A stretch of DNA of 64,000 nucleotides, from contig NZ_AJZD02000183.1 in NCBI RefSeq assembly GCF_000272105.2, positions 1 to 64,000 on the forward strand. Direction: 5' to 3'. Below are positions 17,748 to 28,500 of the stretch, piece after piece. Below the pieces are notes generated by a model. It did no database searches. It was not told where the DNA came from and was given only the letters and a program-made list of their open reading frames with translations. How positions within the stretch are numbered: the stretch's first letter is position 1; every line of letters begins with the position of its first letter. Source of the stretch: Vibrio splendidus 12E03. Its GTDB lineage: Bacteria; Pseudomonadota; Gammaproteobacteria; Enterobacterales; Vibrionaceae. Position numbers and translations under genes: made by a program.

Positions 17748-18533
17748 GTGACTGAAGACCGTAATTTCGACGATATTGCCCACAAATTTGCAAAAAATAT
17801 TTACGGCTCTGACAAAGGAGAGATCCGTCAGATCATCGTATGGGAAGATTTAGAACAAGCTTTGAGCAAATTTGAGCAATCAGCTTCGCCATTGCATGTG
17901 CTTGATGCAGGAGGTGGTCTTGCACAGATGTCGCAGAAAATCGCCGCACTTGGACATAAGGTTTCTCTGTGCGACCTCTCTTCTGAAATGCTTAAGCTTG
18001 CAGAAGAAAGTATCAACGAAGCGGGTTTGTTAGAGCAGTATCGATTTATCCATTCTCCGGTACAAAAAGTTGCAGAACATCTCGACGATAAAGTCGATTT
18101 TGTGATGTTTCATGCCGTAATGGAATGGCTAGCAAATCCTAAAGAGGCGCTTGATTTATTATTGGGGCAAGTAAACCCCGGTGGCGTTGCCTCGATAATG
18201 TTTTACAACCACCACGGATTAGTCCTGAAAAATGTGATTTGTGGCAACATTCCTCATGTATTGAATGGGATGCCACATCGAAAACGGTTTAAGCTGCAAC
18301 CACAAAAAGGCTTGAAGCCGGAAGAGGTTTATCAATGGATAGAAGACGCTGGTCTAGAAATCTGTGGTAAATCAGGCATTCGTTCCTTCAGTGACTACAT
18401 AGGTAATATGGAGTACATGGGCGATTACCAATTTGAAGATGTATTGGAACTGGAAAAACAGCTATGTCGCCAAGAGCCATATCTGTCACTAGGCCGTTAT
18501 ATTCACGTTTGGGCTCAAAAACCTGCGCAATAA
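17748..18533 (+). CDS. cmoM: tRNA 5-carboxymethoxyuridine methyltransferase CmoM
   Basis: Methylates the carboxyl group of cmo5U34 in some tRNAs, giving mcmo5U, using SAM. 261 residues starting with GTG. The N-terminal DRNFDDIAHKFAKNIYGS is the CmoM signature. The SAM-binding glycine motif is HVLDAGGGLAQMS near residue 50, followed by LCDLSSEMLKLA. The C-terminal CRQEPYLSLGRYIHVWAQKP is also typical. It lies upstream of mukFEB as in E. coli (where it was called smtA). CmoA and CmoB, which make its substrate, are encoded 16 kb away in this window. Confidence 0.93.
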   Translation: MTEDRNFDDIAHKFAKNIYGSDKGEIRQIIVWEDLEQALSKFEQSASPLHVLDAGGGLAQMSQKIAALGHKVSLCDLSSEMLKLAEESINEAGLLEQYRFIHSPVQKVAEHLDDKVDFVMFHAVMEWLANPKEALDLLLGQVNPGGVASIMFYNHHGLVLKNVICGNIPHVLNGMPHRKRFKLQPQKGLKPEEVYQWIEDAGLEICGKSGIRSFSDYIGNMEYMGDYQFEDVLELEKQLCRQEPYLSLGRYIHVWAQKPAQ

Positions 18534-18608
18534 CAGCGCTGAATGTGGTAAAAGAAGCCACAACATGCGCTCTGCAATCGTAAGAAGCCCGCGTCATAAA
18601 GAAATAGG

Positions 18609-18636
18609 CGTCATATCTAATACATTCGATATGACG
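18609..18636 (+). repeat. Inverted repeat ahead of mukF
   Basis: Perfect 9-bp arms CGTCATATC (18609-18617) and GATATGACG (18628-18636) around a ten-base spacer, ending 22 bases before the mukF ATG. There is no T-tract. It could be an operator or a leader hairpin. Confidence 0.5.
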
Positions 18637-18658
18637 AAGAACAGTAACAGGAACCACA

Positions 18659-19996
18659 ATGAGTGAAATGACTCAAACTGCCGAAGAGCAGCCAATTGAT
18701 GAGTTGGTGGGCTGGGTCAAGCAGCATGATTTTTCATTAAACTTGCCACCAGAGCGCTTAGCATTTTTGATTGCTATCGCAGTACTAAGCAATGAAAGGT
18801 TCGATGAAGAGTTGGGCGAGGGGGAACTGCACGATGCATTTACCATCGTCACTCGACTGTTTGAAGATACTGGCGAAGCGTCTGCGTTTCGTGCCAACAA
18901 TGCCATCAACGAGTTAGTTAAACAGAAGTTGATTAGCCGCTTTACCAGCGAAATCACCGATGGTGCGAGTATTTATCGCTTATCACCATTGGCGATTGGT
19001 ATTTCAGATTATTATTTACGCCACCGTCAGTTCTCTAAGTTGAAACTGTCTATCCAGCTTTCTATGGTTGCGGACGAGATGGCAAAAGCCATTGAAGCTG
19101 CACAAAAAGGCGGAACTCCAGGGCATTGGAGAAAGAATGTTTACGGCGTGCTCAAGTATTCTGTTGGTGAAATTTTCGATCAGATTGATCTTAACCAACG
19201 TGTTATGGATGAGCAGCAGCAAACCGTTAAACAGCAAATTGCCGACCTTTTAAACAAGGATTGGCGAGAGGCGATTAACAACTGTGAAACCTTGCTTTCA
19301 GAAACCTCTTCCACGCTGAAAGAATTGCAAGACACCTTGCAAGCGGCGGGTGATGAACTGCAAACACAGATCCTCGATATTCAAGAAATTGTTTACGGTG
19401 ATGATGAACTCGAGTTCGTTGGCGAAACCCTGTTCGGCTTGCAGATGAAGCTAGACCGAATCACCAGTTGGGGCCAACAAGCCATCGATTTATGGATCGG
19501 CTACGACCGCCATGTTCACAAGTTTATTCGTACCGCGATTGATATGGATAAAAACCGTGCCTTTAGCCAACGCTTGCGTCAGTCGGTTACCGACTACTTT
19601 GATGCGCCTTGGCTTTTGACCTACGCCGATGCTGAGAAGCTGACGGATCTTCGTGATGAAGCCTTAGTGCTTCGTGATGACGAAGTGATGGGACAAGCAC
19701 CAATCGACGTAGAGTACGAAGAATTTGAGCAAGTGAATGACCTGCTTTCAGATCGAATTGCAGAGATGTTAAAAGCTCACAAACAGCAAGGCGCGCCAAT
19801 TGATCTTGGCCTTGTGTTACGCGATTACCTCGCTGCACACCCTCGCACACACCATTTTGATTTAGCCAGAATTGTTGTCGACCAAGCCGTACGCTTAGGT
19901 TACTCAGAGTCTGACTATCAGGCTATTCAGCCAGATTGGCAGGCAATCAACGATTTCGGTGCAAAGGTACAAGCAAATGTCATTAACAAGTACTGA
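18659..19996 (+). CDS. mukF: Chromosome partition protein MukF (kleisin)
   Basis: The kleisin subunit of the MukBEF condensin that organises and segregates the chromosome. 445 residues (E. coli 440). An N-terminal winged-helix dimerisation domain (about 1-115) includes [27 protein letters not shown] long helical middle (about 180-330) follows, with [14 protein letters not shown], and then a C-terminal winged helix that contacts the MukB head. First gene of mukF-mukE-mukB. The mukE start lies inside its last codons. A 9-bp inverted repeat stands in its leader. Confidence 0.95.
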   Translation: MSEMTQTAEEQPIDELVGWVKQHDFSLNLPPERLAFLIAIAVLSNERFDEELGEGELHDAFTIVTRLFEDTGEASAFRANNAINELVKQKLISRFTSEITDGASIYRLSPLAIGISDYYLRHRQFSKLKLSIQLSMVADEMAKAIEAAQKGGTPGHWRKNVYGVLKYSVGEIFDQIDLNQRVMDEQQQTVKQQIADLLNKDWREAINNCETLLSETSSTLKELQDTLQAAGDELQTQILDIQEIVYGDDELEFVGETLFGLQMKLDRITSWGQQAIDLWIGYDRHVHKFIRTAIDMDKNRAFSQRLRQSVTDYFDAPWLLTYADAEKLTDLRDEALVLRDDEVMGQAPIDVEYEEFEQVNDLLSDRIAEMLKAHKQQGAPIDLGLVLRDYLAAHPRTHHFDLARIVVDQAVRLGYSESDYQAIQPDWQAINDFGAKVQANVINKY

Positions 19997-20783
19997 TGAT
20001 TACATGCCAGAGAAACTGGTAAAAGCGATAGCGAACCCACTGTTCCCTGCGCTAGATAGCATGCTGCGTTCAGGTAAGCATGTTTCAACAGAAGATCTAG
20101 ATAACCACGCGTTGCTGTCTGATTTCGAAGTGGAACTTCAGCATTTCTATCAACGCTACAATACGGAATTGGTAAAAGCGCCGGAAGGTTTCTTTTACTT
20201 GCGTCCGCGTTCTACGTCTCTGATTGGTCGTAGTGTGTTGTCTGAGCTCGACATGTTGGTTGGTAAGGTGTTGTGTTTCTTATACCTAAGCCCAGAACGT
20301 CTGGCTCATGAAGGTATCTTCACCAACCAAGAACTGTTTGATGAATTGATGTCTTTAGCGGATGAGAAAAAACTTATGAAGCTAGCAACCAACCGTGCGT
20401 CTGGTTCTGACTTAGACAAAGAAAAGCTGTTTGAAAAAGTACGTACTTCTCTGCGTCGTTTACGCCGTATCGGCATGTTGATTGCGATTGGTGAAACTGG
20501 CAAGTTCCGTATCAGCGAAGCAGTATTCCGTTTCGGCGCTGACGTTCGTGTTGGTGACGACATGAAAGAAGCGCAATTACGTCTTATCCGTGATGGTGAA
20601 GCTGTGGTGCATACCCAAGAGCCTAACCAAGGTAGTTTGTTGAATGAAGAACAAGCGGAAGCCACATCAGAAGTAGATGCAGACGTAGACGAAAACGGTC
20701 AACAAGACATTTTTAACGATCAAGCTGACTTTGACCTTGAGTCAAACGCTGGCGAACAAACAAAAGTAGAAGGTGAAGCATGA
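19977..20783 (+). CDS. mukE: Chromosome partition protein MukE
   Basis: The kite subunit that binds MukF and regulates MukB. 268 residues from ATG 19977, which corresponds to the E. coli start and has AAAGGT upstream. An in-frame start six codons earlier is possible but less likely. Motifs are [17 protein letters not shown] near residue 16, [13 protein letters not shown] near 67, [25 protein letters not shown] near 83, and [26 protein letters not shown] near 180. The C-terminal 50 residues are acidic and low in complexity, as in other MukE proteins. It overlaps mukF by 20 bases and mukB by four. Confidence 0.95.
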   Translation: MSLTSTDDYMPEKLVKAIANPLFPALDSMLRSGKHVSTEDLDNHALLSDFEVELQHFYQRYNTELVKAPEGFFYLRPRSTSLIGRSVLSELDMLVGKVLCFLYLSPERLAHEGIFTNQELFDELMSLADEKKLMKLATNRASGSDLDKEKLFEKVRTSLRRLRRIGMLIAIGETGKFRISEAVFRFGADVRVGDDMKEAQLRLIRDGEAVVHTQEPNQGSLLNEEQAEATSEVDADVDENGQQDIFNDQADFDLESNAGEQTKVEGEA

Positions 20784-23700
20784 TTGAAAGAGGTAAGTAT
20801 CAATCATTAACCATGGTCAACTGGAACGGCTTCTTTGCGCGTACTTTTGATATTGATGGATTGGTTACAACGCTTTCTGGCGGTAACGGTGCGGGTAAGT
20901 CGACCACAATGGCGGCATTCATCACAGCACTGATCCCTGACCAAAGCCTTCTGCATTTCCGTAACACAACGGAAGCGGGTAGCTCGCAGTCATCTCGTGA
21001 TAAAGGCCTTTACGGTAAGCTTCAGCCAGGCGCATGTTATGCCGCGCTAGATGTTGTGAACTCTCGTAACCAACGCCTATTGTTTGCAGTAAAACTGCAG
21101 CAAGTCGCGGGTCGTGATAAGAAAGTCGACATCAAACCGTTCGTTATCCAAGGCCTTCCAAGCCATGTGAAACCAACGGATGTATTGATTCAGAATGTTT
21201 CAGACAGCCACGCACGTGTATGTCAGTTGAATGACGTGAAAGCGGCGGTAGCGCAATACGAAGGCGCACATTTTAAAGCGTTCTCTTCGATTGTGGATTA
21301 CCACTCACAGATGTTCGAATACGGTGTGGTACCCAAGAAACTGCGTAACAGCAGCGACCGCTCTAAGTTCTACCGTCTCATTGAGGCATCACTTTACGGT
21401 GGTATCTCAAGTGCGATTACACGTTCTCTGCGTGATTACCTTCTGCCGCAAAATGGTGGTGTGAAGAAAGCATTCCAAGATATGGAATCGGCACTGCGTG
21501 AGAACCGCATGACGCTAGAAGCGATCAAGACAACTCAGTCGGATCGTGATTTGTTCAAGCATTTGATCACTGAATCGACTAACTACGTGGCAGCAGACTA
21601 CATGCGCCATGCGAACGATCGTCGCAATAAGTTAGATCAAACCATGAAGTTCCGTGGTGAACTGTTTGGTTCGCGTGAAACTTTACTTGAGCAAAACAAC
21701 CTGTTGAATCGAGTTCAAGAAGAACTTGAGTTGCTGGTGGATCAAGAATCGTCTCTAGAACAAGACTACCAAGCGGCTTCGGATCACCTTCAATTGGTTC
21801 AAACTGCCCTTCGTCAGCAAGAGAAAATTGCTCGCTACAGCGAAGATCTAGAAGAGCTTAATGAGCGTCTAGAAGAGCAGATGATGGTGGTTGAAGAAGC
21901 TCAAGAGCGAGTACTTCTTGCAGAAGAGCAGGCAACCATTACTGAAGAAGAAGTGGATAGCCTGAAAACTCAGCTTGCTGATTACCAACAAGCGTTAGAT
22001 GTTCAGCAGACTCGCGCACTTCAATACCAGCAAGCGGTTCAAGCATTAGAGAAAACCAAGCAGTTGCTAGGTGATGAATCTATTACGGCAGAAAGCGCGT
22101 TAACCTTGGTTTCTGAGTTAAAAGCACAAGAAGAGTCAAGCACACAAAAGTTACTGTCTACTAAGCACAAGCTAGACATGTCTTCAGCAGCTTCTGCACA
22201 GTTCGATAAAGCGCTGTTTTTGGTTAAGAGCATTGTTGGTGACGTTGAGCGTAAAGAAGCGTCTCATAGCGCTAAGCAAGCTCTAGAAAAAGGCCGCAAC
22301 GCTAAACATGTTGTTGAAAACGAACAGCAATGGCGTGCTCAACACCGTGACATGGCTCGTGACGTAGCGCAGCAACGTCAAGCGAAAGAGCTAGCAACTG
22401 AATACCAAAAGCAACACAACATTTCACTGATTGACGAAGCGGTTTTCGAAGAAGAACGCGAACGTCATGCCATGCAGATCGAAACGCTTGAGTATGCTCA
22501 AGAAGAGCTGCGTGAAGCCAAGAGTGAGCAACGTCGTGTTCAGCAAAATCACGACCAAGAGATTCAAAAGCTTGAATCCATTGCTCCTGCTTGGATCACA
22601 GCAAACGATGCGCTTGAATCGTTAAGAGATCAAACCGAAGCTGAGCTAGAAGATAGCCAAGCGGTGATGACGCAAATGCAACAAGTGCTTGAAGATGAAA
22701 AGTCTCAAGCGGTGGCTAAAGATCAACTGGCAACTCGCCGAGCTGAACTTGAGCAAGAGATTGAGCGTTTAGCTTCTCCAGGTGGCTCTAACGATCCTCG
22801 TTTGAAAGGTCTGGCGGATACGCTTGGTGGCGTGTTGCTTTCTGAGATCTACGATGACATCACGATTGGTGATGCGCCGTACTTCAGTGCGATGTACGGC
22901 CCAGCTCGTCACGCAATTGTGGTTTCTGATCTTGATGGTATTAAAGAGAAGCTGGTGGATCTTGATGATTGTCCAGAAGACCTTTACATCCTAGAAGGCG
23001 ATGTCGACGCGTTTGATGACAGTTCATTCAATGCCGATGAGCTTGAAGGCGCAGTATGTGTTCAGCTGAACGATCGCCAAATGCGTTACTCACGTTTCCC
23101 TGAGATCCCACTGTTTGGCCGTGCGGCTCGTGAACAACGTCTAGAGAAATTGCGCGAAGAGCGTGACGTTGTTGTTGAGAACCACGCGAAAGCAGCGTTT
23201 GACTCTCAAAAGCTGAATCGCCTATATCAAGCATTCAACAGCTTTGTTGCGAAGCACCTGCACGTTGCGTTTAACGCAGACCCAGAACAAGCACTTGCTG
23301 CGATTCGTGATAAGCGTAATCAAATTGTTCGTTCTCTGGCTGAGCTTAACTCTAAAGAGCAGCAGCAACGCAGTCAGCTTCTACAAAGCAAGCAGGCACT
23401 AGGTGCGCTAGATAAATTAGCTCCAATGGTTCGTATTTTAGAAGACGAAACATTGGCTGAGCGCTTAGCTGAATTAGAAGCACAACTAGAGCGTTTAAGT
23501 GAAGCTAAGTCTTACTTGAATACGCACGGCAAAGCGCTTACTTCTCTAGAGCAAATCGTATCTGCACTAGACGCTGACCCAGAGCAGTTCGAAGCTTTGG
23601 AAGCCGAATATCGTCAAGCCGATAACGCGCTACAAACGCTAAAAGGCAAAGTGTTCGCGTTGTCTGATTTGATTGAGCGTCGTCACTACTTTGCTTACGC

Positions 23701-25240
23701 GGACTCTGTTGATTTGCTTAACAAGAGCAGTGAACTGAGCGAGCAATTAAAAGCGAAACTGGTTCAAGCTGAACAAGCAAGAACCAAAGGCCGCGATGGT
23801 TTGAAGCAAGCTCGCGAACAGATGAACCAATACAACCAAGTATTGGCGGCACTGAAGAGCTCACATCAAGCGAAGCAAGAGACGGTTCAAGAGTTCAAAC
23901 AAGAGCTACAAGAGTTTGGCGTAAACGCTGACGAAGGCGCTGAAGAGCGTGCTGTACGTCGTCGTGACGAACTTCAAGAACGTCTGCACACATCTCGCAG
24001 CCGTAAGAGCGAATACGAGCGTACGATTACGTCAACAGAACTTGAGATGAAAGCCCTAGCTAAGCGTCTTAAGAAAGTTCAGAAAGAGTACACAGAGCTT
24101 CGTACCTTCGTTGTTGCAGCAAAAGCAGGTTGGTGTTCAGTACTTCGCTTAGCTCGTGAAAATGATGTTGAACGTCGTCTTCATAAGCGTGAGCTGGCTT
24201 ACCTAACAGCGGGCGAGCTTCGCTCGATGTCGGATAAATCACTGGGTGCGCTACGTCTGGCTGTAGCTGACAATGACGACTTACGTGATTCGCTGCGTCT
24301 ATCGGAAGACAACGCACATCCAGAGCGTAAAGTTCTGTTCTATATTGCAGTTTATCAACATCTTCGCGAACGTATTCGCCAAGACATCATTCATACGGAT
24401 GATCCGGTTGAAGCAATCGAAGAGATGGAAGTTGAGCTCGCTCGATTAACAGAAGAACTGACGCAGCGTGAAAATCGCTTAGCGATCAGCTCTGAGTCGG
24501 TAGCAAGCATCATTAAGAAGACGATTCAGCGTGAGCAGAACCGTATTCGAATGCTAAACCAAGGTCTGTCTAACATCTACTTTGGTCAGGTTAAGGGCGT
24601 GCGTCTAAACGTTAAGATCCGTGAAAGCCACGAAATCTTGCTGTCAGGGCTAGCGACTCAGCAAGAGCAGCACAAAGACTTGTTTGAATCAACGCGCTTC
24701 ACCTTCTCAGAAGCAATGGCGAAATTGTTCCAACGTGTGAACCCACATATCGATATGGGTCAACGTTCTCCGCAAGTTCTGGGTGAAGAGTTGCTGGATT
24801 ACCGTAACTACTTAGAACTCAGTGTTGAAGTTAACCGTGGTTCAGATGGCTGGCTACAAGCGGAATCAGGAGCACTTTCTACGGGTGAGGCGATCGGTAC
24901 CGGTCAATCTATCCTACTGATGGTGGTTCAGAGCTGGGAAGAAGAGTCACGTCGACTTCGTAGTAAAGACATCGTTCCATGTCGCTTGTTGTTCCTCGAT
25001 GAAGCAGCACGTCTGGATGCGAAATCTATCTCTACGTTGTTTGAACTGTGTGACCGTCTAGGTATGCAGCTTCTGATTGCAGCCCCTGAGAACATCAGCC
25101 CAGAGAAAGGTACAACCTACAAACTGGTACGTAAGGTCTTCAAAGATCACGAACATGTACACGTTGTTGGTTTGCGAGGTTTTGCTCAAAACAAACCTGC
25201 ATCTCCAGTGCAAGAGCTTATCGAAGAAACTGAGCAATAA
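20780..25240 (+). CDS. mukB: Chromosome partition protein MukB (SMC-like ATPase)
   Basis: The SMC-like motor of the MukBEF condensin. 1486 residues, as in E. coli. Walker [11 protein letters not shown] begins near residue 34 with Lys40. Long coiled coils run about 280-640 and 810-1110 around a small hinge. The ABC signature [13 protein letters not shown] is near 1367, and Walker [13 protein letters not shown] has Asp1407-Glu1408. The start overlaps the mukE stop (ATGA), so translation is coupled. It is the last gene of the operon and a terminator follows. The full catalytic set is intact. Confidence 0.97.
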   Translation: MIERGKYQSLTMVNWNGFFARTFDIDGLVTTLSGGNGAGKSTTMAAFITALIPDQSLLHFRNTTEAGSSQSSRDKGLYGKLQPGACYAALDVVNSRNQRLLFAVKLQQVAGRDKKVDIKPFVIQGLPSHVKPTDVLIQNVSDSHARVCQLNDVKAAVAQYEGAHFKAFSSIVDYHSQMFEYGVVPKKLRNSSDRSKFYRLIEASLYGGISSAITRSLRDYLLPQNGGVKKAFQDMESALRENRMTLEAIKTTQSDRDLFKHLITESTNYVAADYMRHANDRRNKLDQTMKFRGELFGSRETLLEQNNLLNRVQEELELLVDQESSLEQDYQAASDHLQLVQTALRQQEKIARYSEDLEELNERLEEQMMVVEEAQERVLLAEEQATITEEEVDSLKTQLADYQQALDVQQTRALQYQQAVQALEKTKQLLGDESITAESALTLVSELKAQEESSTQKLLSTKHKLDMSSAASAQFDKALFLVKSIVGDVERKEASHSAKQALEKGRNAKHVVENEQQWRAQHRDMARDVAQQRQAKELATEYQKQHNISLIDEAVFEEERERHAMQIETLEYAQEELREAKSEQRRVQQNHDQEIQKLESIAPAWITANDALESLRDQTEAELEDSQAVMTQMQQVLEDEKSQAVAKDQLATRRAELEQEIERLASPGGSNDPRLKGLADTLGGVLLSEIYDDITIGDAPYFSAMYGPARHAIVVSDLDGIKEKLVDLDDCPEDLYILEGDVDAFDDSSFNADELEGAVCVQLNDRQMRYSRFPEIPLFGRAAREQRLEKLREERDVVVENHAKAAFDSQKLNRLYQAFNSFVAKHLHVAFNADPEQALAAIRDKRNQIVRSLAELNSKEQQQRSQLLQSKQALGALDKLAPMVRILEDETLAERLAELEAQLERLSEAKSYLNTHGKALTSLEQIVSALDADPEQFEALEAEYRQADNALQTLKGKVFALSDLIERRHYFAYADSVDLLNKSSELSEQLKAKLVQAEQARTKGRDGLKQAREQMNQYNQVLAALKSSHQAKQETVQEFKQELQEFGVNADEGAEERAVRRRDELQERLHTSRSRKSEYERTITSTELEMKALAKRLKKVQKEYTELRTFVVAAKAGWCSVLRLARENDVERRLHKRELAYLTAGELRSMSDKSLGALRLAVADNDDLRDSLRLSEDNAHPERKVLFYIAVYQHLRERIRQDIIHTDDPVEAIEEMEVELARLTEELTQRENRLAISSESVASIIKKTIQREQNRIRMLNQGLSNIYFGQVKGVRLNVKIRESHEILLSGLATQQEQHKDLFESTRFTFSEAMAKLFQRVNPHIDMGQRSPQVLGEELLDYRNYLELSVEVNRGSDGWLQAESGALSTGEAIGTGQSILLMVVQSWEEESRRLRSKDIVPCRLLFLDEAARLDAKSISTLFELCDRLGMQLLIAAPENISPEKGTTYKLVRKVFKDHEHVHVVGLRGFAQNKPASPVQELIEETEQ

Positions 25241-25270
25241 GCTCGATAGCGATTCAACGATACTAATTCA

Positions 25271-25297
25271 TAGCCCCTAATCATTAGGGGCTTTTTA
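25271..25297 (+). terminator. mukFEB terminator
   Basis: Stem AGCCCCTAA/TTAGGGGCT, three-base loop, five T residues. Confidence 0.9.
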
Positions 25298-25558
25298 GTA
25301 CCTAAGTCTAGCGTTCTGCAATTGTTCTAACTCCCTTTGTGCAATCCACTTAATATACTTCGTGTCTAGCCCTCTTTGACTTACTGATAAGACCACTCAT
25401 ACATTAGGGTTAATCTCAATAGAACTTGTTTGAAGTCACACGCATAAAACCACAATTAATGTATGGTAATGATATGACAGTAGTGTCTGCACACTGCTGA
25501 ACGACTTATTAGTATTTTTGAGCGTGACTATTACGCAAACTGGAAGGTAGGACTCAAT

Positions 25559-28500
25559 ATGATTCAAATCGTTATTGATGGGAAATTTCGAATCGTCGAA
25601 CAAGGACAAACCGTACTTGAGGCGGCAAAAACATGTGGTTTAGAGATCCCATCTCTATGTGGTTTGAACAAAACAACTGATAAGATTCCATGCGATTTAT
25701 GTGTCGTCGAGATTGATGGCGTGGGTATGAAGCGCTCGTGCGAGCTTGAAGTGTCCAATGGGTTGAATATTACGACTCAGTCAAAGCAGTTGACCAACCA
25801 TCGACAAGAAGCGTTGAACCGCATCATGACAGACCACTATGCAGATTGTGAGGCACCATGCCAAACTGCGTGCCCTGCAGGAGTCGATATTCAATCTTAC
25901 CTGTATCATATTGCTCAAAATGATCATACCAAAGCCATCGAAGTGATTAAGAAAACACTGCCGATGCCGCTATCGATTGGCCGTGTTTGTCCTGCCTTTT
26001 GTGAAACAGAGTGTCGAAGAAACTTAGTCGATGAATCCATCGCGATTCGCCAACTCAAACGACACGCTGCCGATGCGGATTTAGCGGCTCAAGAGAGCTA
26101 CATGCCGGCTAAGAAACCGAATAAAGGCAAGAGTATTGCAATTGTCGGTAGTGGCCCTGGTGGGCTTACGGCGGGTTATTACTTATCTAACGAAGGCTAT
26201 GATGTCAGTGTCTATGAGTCGATGCCGCAAGCGGGTGGTTGGTTGCGTTACGGTATCCCGGAATATCGCTTGCCTAAGTCGATTCTAGATAAAGAAATCG
26301 AGTTGATGTGTCGTAACGGGATGTCGGTAGAGTGCGACAAGAAGCTCGGTGTTGATTTTACTTTATCGGATTTAAGCAACGATTTTGATGCGGTTTGTTT
26401 AGCCGTTGGTGCATCACAAGCTGTCGAGATGAATTATCCCGGTAGCGAGCTTGGCGGCTGTTATCTAGGCGTCGATTACCTTAAAGATTACGTGACTGAT
26501 CAGCAGTATGTCACAGGTAAAAAAGTTGCAGTGATCGGTGGTGGTAACACCGCGATTGATTGCGCTCGAACCGCAGTGCGTGATGGTGCGGATACCACGT
26601 TGATTTATCGTCGTACTCGAGATGAAATGCCTGCAGAAGATTACGAAATTGAAGAAGCTGAGCATGAGGGTGTGAAGTTCCACTTCTTGACTAACCCGGC
26701 CGAAAATATAGCTGATGACAATGGTCATGTATCTGAGATTCGATTAGAACGTATGGCGCTTGGTCCTGCTGACGCTTCTGGTCGTCGTAGCCCTAAACCA
26801 ACGGGTGAGTTCTTTGTTGAAGCGTTCGATACGGTTATCGCTGCGGTGTCACAAAAGCCCGACCTAAGCTTCATGGATAACGAAGAGATTGATATCCCTC
26901 TAACTCGTTGGAATACCGCAGATGCTGATCCGCAAACCATGTATACCGGAACCGGAAATATTTTCAGTATTGGTGATTTCCGACGTGGTCCAGCAACAGC
27001 TGTCGAAGCCGTCGGCGATGGACGCATTGCAGCGCAGGCTATCGATCGTTTTTTCCACGGCGACATGGATAACATTCCGGCTAAACCGTTTAACTCTAGA
27101 AAGCACAAGCAGCTCAAAGGGATCGATCCTGAGCAGTACAAATCTATTCAGCGCATAGCGCGTAAGATCATGCCAGAGCTAACTCCTGAGCAGCGCGAGC
27201 AAAGTTTTGAGGAAGTAGAAACAGGCTTTGATAATGCAGATGCAATCGCTGAAGCTGCAAGATGTCTAGAGTGTGGCTGCCAAGCCAATACCGATTGCGA
27301 CCTGCGAGACTACTCGACTGAATACAAGGCAACGCAAACACACCCAGAATACAAAATCGATGTGACTTCGAATGAGAGTTGGCAGGCAATTCGTGTAGAA
27401 GAAGCGAAGATCGGTTTAATTAGACAAAAATTCGCGGTTGATGATAGCTCTGAATTCATTATCTTTGATGCCAACCGCTGTATCAGTTGTGGCCAGTGTA
27501 TCCAAGCCTGTCGAGAACAGAATGTTCATGGCGTTCTAAGCTTCATGAATCAATCGGATGGCAAACCTGCATCAAGACCGGAATGTCGTCCTAACTGTGG
27601 CGCAGACAAGACCTTAATGGGCGACTCAAACTGCGTTCAATGCGGATCGTGTATTCAGGCGTGTCCAACTGGTGCAATGGTTGATGCACGTGATAGAAAG
27701 CAGGGAGATACAGACGTACTCAAGAAAGTCGATACCATCTGCACCTACTGTGGTGTGGGCTGTAAACTGACCATGCATGTAGACGAAGCGAAGAACAAAA
27801 TCCGTTATATCGAGGGCGGTGATTCTCCGGTCAACGAGGGCATGCTGTGTGTTAAGGGACGTTTCGGTTTCGACTTCGTCGGCAGTGATGCCCGCCTTAC
27901 AACGCCGTTAATTCGTAAAGATGGCTGGTTACAACCAGCGAGTTGGGAAGAAGCCATTACGCTGATTGCCGATAAGTTCACGGCTATTAAACAAGGTTTT
28001 GGTAGCAATGCTCTAGCGGGTTTTTCATCGGCTAAAACCACCAACGAAGATAACTATGCCTTCCCAAAATTCATACGTCGCGAACTAGGCACCAATAACG
28101 TCGACCATTGTGCTCGCCTTTGTCATGCCTCGACGGTGACTGGACTTGAAGCATCGTTAGGCAGTGGAGCGATGACCAATGATATTCCAAGTATCAAGCA
28201 TTCTGATGTGATCTTTATTATTGGTTCGGATACCACGTCAGCGCACCCAATTATTGGTTCGCACATTAAGCAGGCGGTGAGACATGGTGGAGCGCGATTG
28301 ATCGTTGCCGATCCAAAACGAATAGATATTGCTGACCATGCTGAGCTTTACTTAGCGCACCGACCGGGTACCGATGTAATGCTGATCAATGGTGTGATGC
28401 AGCAGATCATCAAACATGGTTGGTATGACCAAGAGTATATCGAAGATCGTGTGGACGGCTTTGATACCTTGCTTCAAGAGGTGATGTCACCAAGCTATTC

